This document shows positions 1-9,700 of a DNA stretch of 64,000 nucleotides, piece after piece. The DNA comes from Nakaseomyces glabratus (taxonomy: Eukaryota > Ascomycota > Saccharomycetes > Saccharomycetales > Saccharomycetaceae), in contig NC_088958.1 of assembly GCF_010111755.1 (NCBI RefSeq), forward strand, positions 434,001-498,000, given 5' to 3'. Position 1 is the first letter of the stretch, and every line of letters starts with the position of its first letter. Made by a program: the position numbers and the translations under genes. The notes beneath the pieces were generated by a model, which saw nothing but the letters and a program-made list of their open reading frames with translations, did no database searches and was not told where the DNA came from.

Positions 1-162
1 AACTTGAAGGATTTGGAAACTTTGACTATGCACACCAAGTCTTACGCCGCCGAAATTGCCCACAACGTCTCCTCCAAGAACAGAGTTACTTTGTTGGCTA
101 GAGCTAAGGCTTTGGGTGTCAAGGTTACCAACGCTAAGGGTCGTCTAGCTTTGGAAGCTTAA
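1..162 (+). CDS. RPL32: 60S ribosomal protein L32 (eL32), 3' end only
   Basis: This is the last 53 codons plus TAA of a gene that begins upstream of the window. The visible protein ends in [13 protein letters not shown], the C-terminus of yeast eL32, and the preceding stretch ([14 protein letters not shown]) also fits that family. eL32 is a structural protein of the large cytosolic ribosomal subunit. Codon use is strongly biased to preferred yeast codons (TTG, AAG, GGT, GTC), as expected for a very highly expressed gene. In S. cerevisiae the gene has an intron near its 5' end, which would lie outside this window. The next gene, SCS22, is convergent, as in S. cerevisiae. Confidence 0.96.
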   Translation, partial: NLKDLETLTMHTKSYAAEIAHNVSSKNRVTLLARAKALGVKVTNAKGRLALEA

Positions 163-686
163 ATATAGTAACAATTATGTTCATTAATCCCAAAAATATA
201 CAACTCACAATATCATCCAATAAATTAACTTTACATTAAAATAATAACCCATTTTTATTCAAAGTAACCATCATATTAGCAAACCGAAAAGAAAATTTTA
301 AAGGAAAATTTAAAAAAACCATTATTATATCTTTTAATATCATATTATCTGAGAATATCAAGCATGTTAAGGGTCTTTTTTCTAAAGACTTTACAAGGTG
401 GTTTCTTAAATGTTCAAGCTAAGGAGCAATAGGTGGTACGGAGCGTATGCCTCTGCATACTTCTCATCTTTACGATCGCTTAGCTGAAGTTTATTTCTAC
501 CGCCTTGTTACTCTATATATACTATGTAAGACTTTTGGTTGGTTATTTTCCCAGTTTTTTTTTTCTATAGCGATATAAAAAAGGTACATGTATCCATACT
601 TTTCATATAAAGGCCAATCCGGTTGGCAAAAGAATACTTGTAACCGTTCGCTCTAACCATAGAACTCAGACCCTCCAATTTTTGTC
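163..686. other. Convergent intergenic region, RPL32 to SCS22
   Basis: These 524 bp separate two 3' ends. They are AT-rich with A and T runs consistent with transcript 3' ends. I see no ORF, tRNA or repeat of note. Confidence 0.6.
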
Positions 687-1160
687 TTAAAACAATTTCT
701 TAAGAATATATGCTACAATGACCAGCATAACGCAGAGCATTATCACGTATTTCCGAGTAGGGATGTACTCCCTAGCACCTCTCACACCTTCCTCACTGGT
801 CATCAACACTGGGATCTTCTTCGACACAGCACGATGTTTCAACTCTCCGCTGACTATCTTGTCCCAATCAGTCTCCAGTACCTGCTTATCATAACTAGTA
901 TCGCCAACTGGTGCCGTGATAATCATGAACTTGTCTCTGCCAGAATGTGAGGTCTCCTGGCCCAGATACACAAATTCAAGCTCTAGCTCTTGTCCTTGTA
1001 GTATGGTGTGTACATTTGGCCGCACAATGTATAGATCAGGAGCTGTAGTCCTTACTTTATATATAATATTCTCATCGCTGACATTCCTGACTCTAAGAAC
1101 ACGCCGGCACTGTACCACGTCTTCGAAAACAAGCTGCTCAGGGTCAATACGGGTGTACAT
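687..1160 (-). CDS. SCS22: VAP-family MSP-domain ER membrane protein, Scs22-like
   Basis: The 157-residue protein begins MYTRIDPEQLVFEDVVQ. It has a major sperm protein (VAP) domain with the family pattern IIYKVRTTAPDLYIVRPN near residues 30-50, then a basic region and a C-terminal hydrophobic anchor (VIMLCVMLVIVAYI) ending KKLF. This is a tail-anchored ER protein. VAP proteins bind FFAT-motif partners and tether ER to plasma membrane in phospholipid regulation. It is shorter than Scs2 and close to Scs22 (about 175 residues). The reading frame stays open to 1271, but the only ATGs there (1235, 1184) would add a hydrophobic stretch that the family lacks, and the outermost start is TTG. S. cerevisiae SCS22 has a 5' intron; I see no TACTAAC branch site here. 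Position between RPL32 and MRP21 supports SCS22 over SCS2. Confidence 0.85.
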   Translation of the reverse strand: MYTRIDPEQLVFEDVVQCRRVLRVRNVSDENIIYKVRTTAPDLYIVRPNVHTILQGQELELEFVYLGQETSHSGRDKFMIITAPVGDTSYDKQVLETDWDKIVSGELKHRAVSKKIPVLMTSEEGVRGAREYIPTRKYVIMLCVMLVIVAYILKKLF

Positions 1161-1419
1161 CGTTGAAGCGGTTGAGATCAGCATCAGATGGCTACTGTTG
1201 GACACTATAAACCTAATTAATTTAAAGTAGCTCATCTCCCCCAGATGGGCCTTCCCTCTTTTGCTTGCCAACTAATCATGGCCAACGTCTTCGCAATGTG
1301 CCCTTCTTGAAACTTAAACTTGAAGTTATAAAGGAAATAGACGGTTTTGAGACCACTAGTCACCAGAAACTAGTCTACTCGAGCGGAACAGCACATCAGG
1401 GACCAATAACATTAGGTTC

Positions 1420-1872
1420 ATGTTGCGATTTTACAGGAGTTTCTCTGCTTGCAGAGCGGTGCTAAACAATGGCAAGACAATCAATCCATTCGATAAGTTG
1501 GCTGACAAGCAGAGTCTTCTGACGACTGGTATGATGTCAGGGTTTGGTATGAGACAGGACAAGAAATCTAACATCCTAGTCAGTGCAGAAGATATGCAGC
1601 TACGAGAGGAGGCGTTGGAGACGCCTATTAGAGGTGTTCAGGCTGGTAGAACAGTTGGAGTGATAAATGGGGATACTGCTACTGCAGTGAGAAGATTGAC
1701 CACTAAACTGATTGCTAATGGGGTGCCCATGGATAAGAGAAAGCAGAGGTTCCACATGAAGCCCGGTAAAGCTGCGGAATTAAAGAGATCTCAACGCCAT
1801 AGACGTGATTTCAAGAAAGGTTTCAAGAGACTCATCGAGATTGTCAAGGATGCCAGAAGGAAAGGTTACTGA
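1420..1872 (+). CDS. MRP21: Mitochondrial small-subunit ribosomal protein bS21m
   Basis: The 150-residue protein has a C-terminal half typical of yeast Mrp21: KRKQRFHMKPGKAAELKRSQ, then RRDFKKGFKRLIEIVKDA and the end RRKGY. This is the bacterial S21-like domain, about residues 85-150, which binds 15S rRNA. The N-terminus (MLRFYRSFSACRAVLNN) is basic, hydroxylated and free of acidic residues, as in a mitochondrial targeting presequence. It is somewhat shorter than the S. cerevisiae protein (177 residues) because the middle linker is reduced. It is divergent from SCS22 and upstream of AVT5, as in S. cerevisiae chromosome II, but MAP2, which lies between SCS22 and MRP21 there, is absent. Confidence 0.93.
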   Translation: MLRFYRSFSACRAVLNNGKTINPFDKLADKQSLLTTGMMSGFGMRQDKKSNILVSAEDMQLREEALETPIRGVQAGRTVGVINGDTATAVRRLTTKLIANGVPMDKRKQRFHMKPGKAAELKRSQRHRRDFKKGFKRLIEIVKDARRKGY

Positions 1873-1970
1873 GCAAGTTTGTTTAGCTATGTAAGCTTTA
1901 TCCCTGCTTCATGTATCTACTGCATTCTTTCATTTATTACACCACACTACATAGTAGCTATCTATTCCTG

Positions 1971-1978
1971 TATATAAG
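1971..1978 (+). promoter_or_regulatory. TATA-like element upstream of AVT5
   Basis: TATATAAG lies 191-198 bp upstream of the AVT5 ATG, between MRP21 and AVT5. The sequence matches a TATA box; its use is inferred. Confidence 0.45.
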
Positions 1979-2057
1979 ATAATATCCCATTCGATTTCAT
2001 TATTGATCTTTACTATTTTTGCCAATCCTTGTTTCAGGATCAACTCAAGAGCGAAAC

Positions 2058-2067
2058 GCGATGAGCT
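2058..2067 (+). promoter_or_regulatory. PAC motif upstream of AVT5
   Basis: GCGATGAGCT is a full match to the polymerase A and C (PAC) box, bound by Dot6/Tod6 in S. cerevisiae and typical of ribosome-biogenesis promoters. It lies 102-111 bp upstream of the AVT5 start. No RRPE is visible nearby. Confidence 0.6.
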
Positions 2068-2168
2068 TTATTTGAATAGTGTTTACAACAGAGGGATGAC
2101 TAAGATGACCACTTAGCCACAGTCATTGATTAGTACTCTCCAGTAAACCAACTAACTTCAAAGAGGGA

Positions 2169-3506
2169 ATGTCAACAGCACGGTCCGGTGTTGTGACATT
2201 GTTGCATACTGCCTGCGGAGCTGGTATTCTGGCAATACCGTATGCTTTCAGACCGTTCGGCCTGGTGCCAGCGATATTTATGCTGCTATTTTGCGGACTG
2301 TGTTCTATGATGGGTCTTCTATTACAATCTCGAATTGCCAAGTACGGTCCTTTGAAGAACGTGTCGTTTTTCTCGTTAGCGCAGGTGGTGAACCCGGCGT
2401 CTTCAATATTATTTGACGCTGCAATCGCTATCAAGTGTTTTGGTGTAGGTGTATCATATATGATTGTGGTTGGGGATCTTATGCCTAAAATATGGTCCCG
2501 AGTATCATCGTCTGGATTACTGCTGAGTAGAAACGTTAACATCACTCTCGTCATGTTGTTCATTGTGGGGCCACTATGCTTTATGAGGAGGCTGAATTCT
2601 TTAAGATACGCTTCTATGATTGCTATTGGCTCTGTAGCATACTTGTGTATACTAGTTATTGTTCATTTTGCTCATCAGACAACCGAACTAAGAGAATTGA
2701 AAGGTGAAGTATCAGTTGGTTTACCTCATGGGGAGCCAACACCTTTAACCACCTTACCTATATTTGTTTTTGCATACACTTGTCATCATAACATGTTCTC
2801 AGTAATAAATGAACAGAAAAATACTGGATTTACTTACGTTAGGTATATCGCAATTGTATCAATACTGGTGGCCTTTGTACTATATGTTGTCATTGGTAGT
2901 ACCGGTTACCTGACATTTGGTGACAACATTACAGGAAACATTATTGCATTATATCCTGATACATTATCTACCACTATTGGTCGGATTGCAATTGTTCTTT
3001 TAGTAATGCTGGCATTTCCTTTGCAATGTCATCCTGCGAGAGAATCTATCAACAACATGATAAAATATGTACAGGACAGATATTCTCCGCAAACCTCATA
3101 TGAGTTGACGGCAGTAGATGCTGATAATCTCGAGATCAATAACGATGTGACATCTATAAATTCAAGAGCAAATGATAAAGAGGAAGAGTGCATGGATACA
3201 AAGCGATTTATGATTATTACAGCATGTATTTTATTCTGTTCCTACCTGTTGGCAATCTCAGTTACCTCTCTAGCACGGGTTTTAGCCATTGTCGGTGCTA
3301 CAGGATCAACAACTATATCATTTATACTACCTGGATATTTTGGTTGGAGTTTGATTGGTACGGAGTATACCTCTAATGGTAATCAATTACCTCTACGTAA
3401 ATCAACTGTCATATTCAAATATATTGGCTTAGTGATGACTATTTGGGGAATAATAATCATGATTACTTCCTTAATTGCATCCCTTTTCTTTGGGGCTTCG
3501 CATTAG
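2169..3506 (+). CDS. AVT5: Vacuolar amino acid transporter, AVT5/AVT6 family
   Basis: The 445-residue polytopic membrane protein belongs to the amino acid/auxin permease (SLC32/36/38-like) family. It opens with the family motif RSGVVTLLHTACGAGILAIP in the first membrane helix and has about eleven hydrophobic segments. LRYASMIAIGSVAY and TLPIFVFAYTCHHNMFSVIN also match Avt5. A hydrophilic loop of about 50 residues (around 300-345) precedes the last three helices, where S. cerevisiae Avt5 also varies. The family moves neutral or acidic amino acids across the vacuolar membrane; the substrate of Avt5 itself is not settled. Avt6 is the S. cerevisiae duplicate; the location next to MRP21 and TEL1 supports AVT5. 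The ATG at 2169 aligns with the family start. Confidence 0.9.
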   Translation: MSTARSGVVTLLHTACGAGILAIPYAFRPFGLVPAIFMLLFCGLCSMMGLLLQSRIAKYGPLKNVSFFSLAQVVNPASSILFDAAIAIKCFGVGVSYMIVVGDLMPKIWSRVSSSGLLLSRNVNITLVMLFIVGPLCFMRRLNSLRYASMIAIGSVAYLCILVIVHFAHQTTELRELKGEVSVGLPHGEPTPLTTLPIFVFAYTCHHNMFSVINEQKNTGFTYVRYIAIVSILVAFVLYVVIGSTGYLTFGDNITGNIIALYPDTLSTTIGRIAIVLLVMLAFPLQCHPARESINNMIKYVQDRYSPQTSYELTAVDADNLEINNDVTSINSRANDKEEECMDTKRFMIITACILFCSYLLAISVTSLARVLAIVGATGSTTISFILPGYFGWSLIGTEYTSNGNQLPLRKSTVIFKYIGLVMTIWGIIIMITSLIASLFFGASH

Positions 3507-3723
3507 ATATTTTGTTACTTGTAACTATTATTTATAATTAATTAACAAATGAAATATGTATATTGACGTTTAATCCATTTTCCTACCTATGTTATGTTGT
3601 GCAGTTTACCTAATCCACTACGTCCGGCTCAGTCATCCAAAATATAAAAAATGCAAAAATGAAAATTAAAGTACAATGTTATATACAATATACACCTCGT
3701 AATTTTCATGAGAAGCCTAAGAC

Positions 3724-6700
3724 CTAATAAAATGGAGACCAACCATTAAAGATCAAGGCTAAATTAGATTCATCGACAGCTTCTTGTATCAGTTTTTCTA
3801 CTGTTGCCTCTATCGTCAAACCATTTCTATCCAGCTTCTCTTGAACACCTTTTAGAGCTCTATAAGATTGCTGATTTTCATCTGAGTCTAGCTTTGGTGT
3901 TAGTTTCCTCTCAATAACTTTAGAATTATTTGTTGCAGTCGTCATATGACCCTCTAAGTTATCATCATACATATATTTATGCTTCTTGAAAGGAGATACT
4001 GCCCATGAGTACAAGGGATCCCACTTCAAGATATTTAAAACACACATAACCTTTTCAGAGTCTCTACTGAGAACATTTAACACTTGCTCACAAGTTCTGC
4101 GGAATATCCCTTCAACACCTGTTATCCCAAAACCATCAATAATATCTCTAGTTAATCTAAAGGGCACTAACTCAGGTATTTTTAATAACCGACCCTGGTC
4201 AAATGCTATACCTAGGTCAATATGAATGGGTTCACCAGTAGTGGTATCTATCAAAATGTTATTTAAATGCCTATCCCCTAAACCAAGGATATAACCAACC
4301 ATAGAACTAGTGGCTACCCCTTTTGTATATTTCCTCTTGGCACATATCCAGCCATTGGCATCAATGAATGAATTGAAAAAGAAGTTTCTAAATTTTGGGC
4401 TAATTTTTTTTGTGATATCTAGATATGTTAAGATTCTTTCTTTGTCGCTTTTTGACTGAACATCCTTCATGCTTCTGCGTGCTTCTAACCAACTATAATT
4501 ATCATCTTTGTGAATATCAGTTAGAATGCTATGCAAAGACAAAGAATTATTCACAAATTCAATCAAACCAGCCTTTGGCCCCAAGGGAACAACATTATAA
4601 GTTCTCATATGTAAATCAGACCTTCGCATTTCAACGTCTTTACCAAAGATCTTATTCACCTGCTGAAAAACCTGTTCCATGATGGCGTCTTGCCTTAGAT
4701 CATCAGAACCATATTTTATAACAACCTTATGTCTTGACCCATCAGACAAAAGTAGAGTCATAACCTTAGGTAAAGAAAGACCTGTAGATGTTATTGTGAT
4801 ATTTCCAATAACCTTCACAATATTCCTAGAGGAATCAAGAGTATACTGTGAAGAATTTATAGTACGAGTTACAGTTGGTAAAGGAAGGTTTTTTTTGGGC
4901 AACTCCGTGATCCAATATCTTCCAATATTAAGTGTCTCTAATGATATTTGAGCATTTTTGCCCTTCACCTTCAATTCTGCTATTTCTAGTGTTGCATAAC
5001 AAAACTCCTGAATAGTTCTTAAGTATTCACCTTCTTTAACGCTAATCTGACTGTTTTGCAATTGATCAAATATTAAATTTGCAGCTTTGATCTTTTCAGA
5101 GATCTTTTCGTCTAGTTTATCACTATATTTTTCATAAAGTTGTAGATTTATGACCGCATAACCGGTCTCAAATGGCAATTTATACAAAAGTCTTTTCATG
5201 ATATACCATAATTGCTTTTGGAATTTACTCTTAAGTAGTGAGAGTTTAGAAGTAAATTGGTTTACCCAGGGTAAGAATTTCCACGTTGGAATTTGTGACA
5301 GCTTTGAAGTGAGGTCTGTATTAATGTCATCATCATCATCATTCTCAAACCAGAGTCCACAGAATCTATCTAAAACGTCATAATCATAATTATTGGTCAA
5401 TATTAGTATTTGGACATAATAGTCAAGTGCTCTCTTGATGAGTTTTTTTCTAGTGAGACAAATATTTTCAATTGCCAGTCTATCATTTTCCATATGCGTC
5501 TTGAGATTGTGATAATGCTTTTGTCCTACTAATAATTCCTCATTGGATAAATTGGAACTTTTAACCACACTTTCAATATCTTTAAGCTCTTGCCTAGTCC
5601 TTCTGTAACTTTTCTGTTTTTCTTTCAGTTGATCACTCCCATTTAGACGGCTAATTTCAAGATTCAAAAAGTTAGCCACCTTATATATTGTATCCGGAGC
5701 GGACCGTATATTGTTTATCGAAACATCCCAATGTTCGACATCATTCTCAAAAATTTGAATACCACTTTTCACCTTAGCCTGATAACTATCCCATATAAGC
5801 TGCGCACGAACCTCATCGTCACTTACAAAGGTATTATAATTTAATTTGTAGGATTTATCAGATAACAATTTAGATAATATAGTCAACGGTGCCTTGGTTT
5901 CACCAAATTCGCGCAGAGCTAAAGCTGTCACATAAGAAACATGCCTACTCAACTGCTCCACCAAATTTGTATCTGCAATATGAAATCTCTTCATAGCAGC
6001 TTCCATGCTTAATATTCTAGAAAGCGAAGTCTGTTGGATATGAAAGTCGACACTTAATTCAGTCTGGTGAATGAGCTCTAAAATAGGTATACATTTCATA
6101 GCTTCATTTGCGAATTTCTCTCGTTCAACATATATCTTTAACATCAAATATCTAAATTGCCAGTTAATCTTTATGTCGGAAATAAGTGCATTTTCCAGAT
6201 ACCTATCAGGGTTTATTACATGGTCTATTTTGAATCGTGATATATCGGTGTCAGTTTTCAGCGAAATAATGGCTCTCTTAGTTTTGACATATTCCCTAAT
6301 TGTTTCAAACCATTCTAACTTGCTTGAAAAATTTGCTTTAGCTTTATAAAGTTGTATCTCTGCATTCTGTAGTAGATCAACAAATTCTATATTAGTATTT
6401 CTCAGGTCGTAAGCAGTATTGTAAAATGAAACTATTTTACAGTCAATTGCTTTGGGTTTCGGGAGATCCCATTTATCCAACTGAAGACATCTTAGATAAG
6501 CATCTGCAGGATTATCACAGCTAGTTCTTAGATCAGCGATATCCGCTAACGCATTAAACCCCATTCCTGTGAGGGTATTGACTAATTGGTGAGATCCATT
6601 ATCTACCAGATGATTAAAGTTTGCATCAAAATATGCACCATTCAACTGCAGTGCTTTTAAAGAATGCGGTGATAGTCTGTTAGCATTTTTAATAAAACCA

Positions 6701-9700
6701 TTTAGTGAAATTGGTGTTGGCAACGCATATAACATGTCAACATCATCCAATTGCTCATATATACTAGTCAAAAGAGCAACATCATAATCACCGTTTTCGC
6801 ACATGTATGCTTCCTCAAAAAGTTGCAATGCAAATTTTGAATCCTTTATCTTTAAAGCTGCATCTATAACACCTTTGAACTCAATTTTCTGGTATAAGTT
6901 TGAATATTCTTTGCGCCCTTGAAGAGCTCCTGAGCGTATAAGACGAATGAATGACAACAATAGTGTTAACTTTGCTAGACAGTCGCTTGCCATTGTGAGG
7001 TCATTTAAACGTGAAAATATGTGTTTCCAAGTTGAACTCATTCGCCGATGATCAAATGAAAACGCAGCCAGAAAAAATATACAAACGTTTTGTTTACAAA
7101 AATCCATAGACTCATAACACAAAGGAATAAACCATTGAATTTCCTTTGAGTTCAAAGATATTTGTGAAATGAAAAACATACAGAGTTTGACCAACCAGTC
7201 TTTATAAGGAATATTTGTGTCAAAAAATTCACTTTCAAGGTAGTGCTCGGAGATAACACAACCACAATTAGATTTTCCAAAATGCTCAATTATTGTTTCA
7301 TCAATTTCTTTCGCTGAGAATGCAATTTTCATTTTGGTTGCACGCAAAAATTTACTCAGTAAATCCTTATCTTTTAGGATGTTTATTGAAATAAGATGGC
7401 ATATAATATTACTCAGAGCAAAACTCTTGAATCCTATGGTAGGCTTTATAGATATAAGGCTTCGAAATAATACCGAATACATAGCGCTAACCGCACTATC
7501 AGAAAAGTCATAAACTATTTCCATATCATCTATACCAAATCCATCTTTTTCACAAAACGAAGAGTTTTCTTCCAGTTCTAAAATTAAAGAGGAATATTGG
7601 GTAGAATAGTCACTAAACCATAATGAAAAATTGTCTATGTCAATCAAATTATTTGATTTGTACACATATTCAATAAATTTCTTATTCATCTTGTGACTAA
7701 CATAGTCTGGCATAGGGGGTGCAAATGTCATCAACAAGGCAAACAGTTCCACCTCCTCAGCAAAATACATTTGTGAAGTTAGATCACCAACCTGATTGTA
7801 AATAAGATCAGTAACCTGCCCATTGGTAAGGAGTTTCAAAGCAATACTATTAACCGTAGACAGATTATTAGATAACATATTCATATCCTCGTCCCCAATT
7901 TTTAAACATTCTTTATTTCTCACGTAAAAGTGTAAAACATTTAAAAAAAAAAGAGTAAGTGAATCAGGTTTATCTAAACTGTTAGGCTTAATCAATGATA
8001 ACAAACAATTTAATAGTAAAAATACATCGGCTTCAATGTTCTCTATTTTAAGGAGATAGGATAGCCAGTTCATCAATTCTATATGTAGAACTGATTGTAA
8101 AAAAGTGTCTTCATATAAAAATACCAACAGCTGCAACTGCCTCAAATGATTATTCTGTTCCCAACTAGATTCTGATTTTTGTATATCAGAGATAATCCAT
8201 AATATAAGAGTTCTCAGATCAAGTAATAGTGTTTGTCTACTCCTACCACAATTTTTGAAAATTTTTATAACAGAATGAACAGTGATATAAATATTCATTC
8301 TATTTATTGCATTTTTCATCTCGCTGTCCATAAACAACTCTAGGAGTGAGCTCGATTGATTTGGCCGCTGCATCTCATTTAAAACAGATGTATAATCACT
8401 ACAATCACATAACTTTAGAGCATATCGCATAACGATTATGAAATTAGAGCTTAGAACGCTCTCCAATTGGCCACGGAAAGAGTCTTTGAGCTTATTGAAA
8501 ACCATATCTCCCACACCATTATCGTAATATGACAAAGGAATTAGAAGGTATAGAGATCTTCTTAACATCTCACATTTGCTAGTATTACGATCAGAAAAAA
8601 AATTTCTTTCTAGTGATTCACTATCCGAGCGACTAAATATTAGGGCGCATATTTCTCTATTATATTGCCTTTCAAATTCTTGTATCGAACCAAAACCAAA
8701 AAGACTTCCAATAACAGAGTTAAAATAAAGCTGACGATCAGTATCATTTCTCTTAGTCCATTGTCGGATGACCTCTAAAATATGTACGTTCAACAATTGA
8801 ATTTTGTTTCCTTGATAATAATTGTTGACATAATTCTTCACTGCTTTTTTTAAAAAAAATGATATGTGAGGAATATTACCGTAGTTTGAAAATATATCCA
8901 AGGTGTACACAAAATTTGTGTCATTGCAGTCCAGCAAGCCGAATAATACAAAACACGATGATGCAGCCTTTTCTACACTTTCAGGCATGGGTTCAAATAA
9001 TTCAACTAAATCATCCAATATGGTTTTCCGGTTTTTATGACTTTTTTTTGACATGTAAGCTTTTAATTCATCAACAATATTACCTAAAGTCGAATAAGCA
9101 ACGTTTCTCATGCAAAATATCAACATTGAATATAAATCTTGTGTCTTAATGGCGCAGCTGCTGTTCACTGTAGAGTTGTGTTTTAAGACAGAAATGAACA
9201 ACCTTATCAGCACAACAAATGTGCCTGTTTCACCAAAATTATTTTGCACTAAGTTATTGGTTATCCAGATAAGAAAGTCATTACAATCAGAATTCAATAT
9301 ATTATATTTCACGTTTACCCATAACTCGATAGTGGAAGTTAAAAATAACCCAAGCCTGATCATTGAGAAATCAGAAAGCTGATATTTCGAATTTAGCAGT
9401 GATTTGGCTAAAAACTGACATAATTTTTCAAGGGAATGGACTTCGTAATATTGATTATTCGACGGGTTGGTTACCCATGATAAAAGTTCATCTAAAACAA
9501 GAGACTCATTCGGACCCATCGAATATAACAATAACCTATCCAAATATATGCCAATTTTCCCCGGAACATTACTGTCCACACAAGTGAAAAACTGTGTCAT
9601 TAATTTAATATCTGTACGAAAACGCAAAATACTGCGCTGGTTGAGATATATGTCATTACCAGTCTTGGCAGTGGACCCGTTATCTGCATTCAAAAAATGA

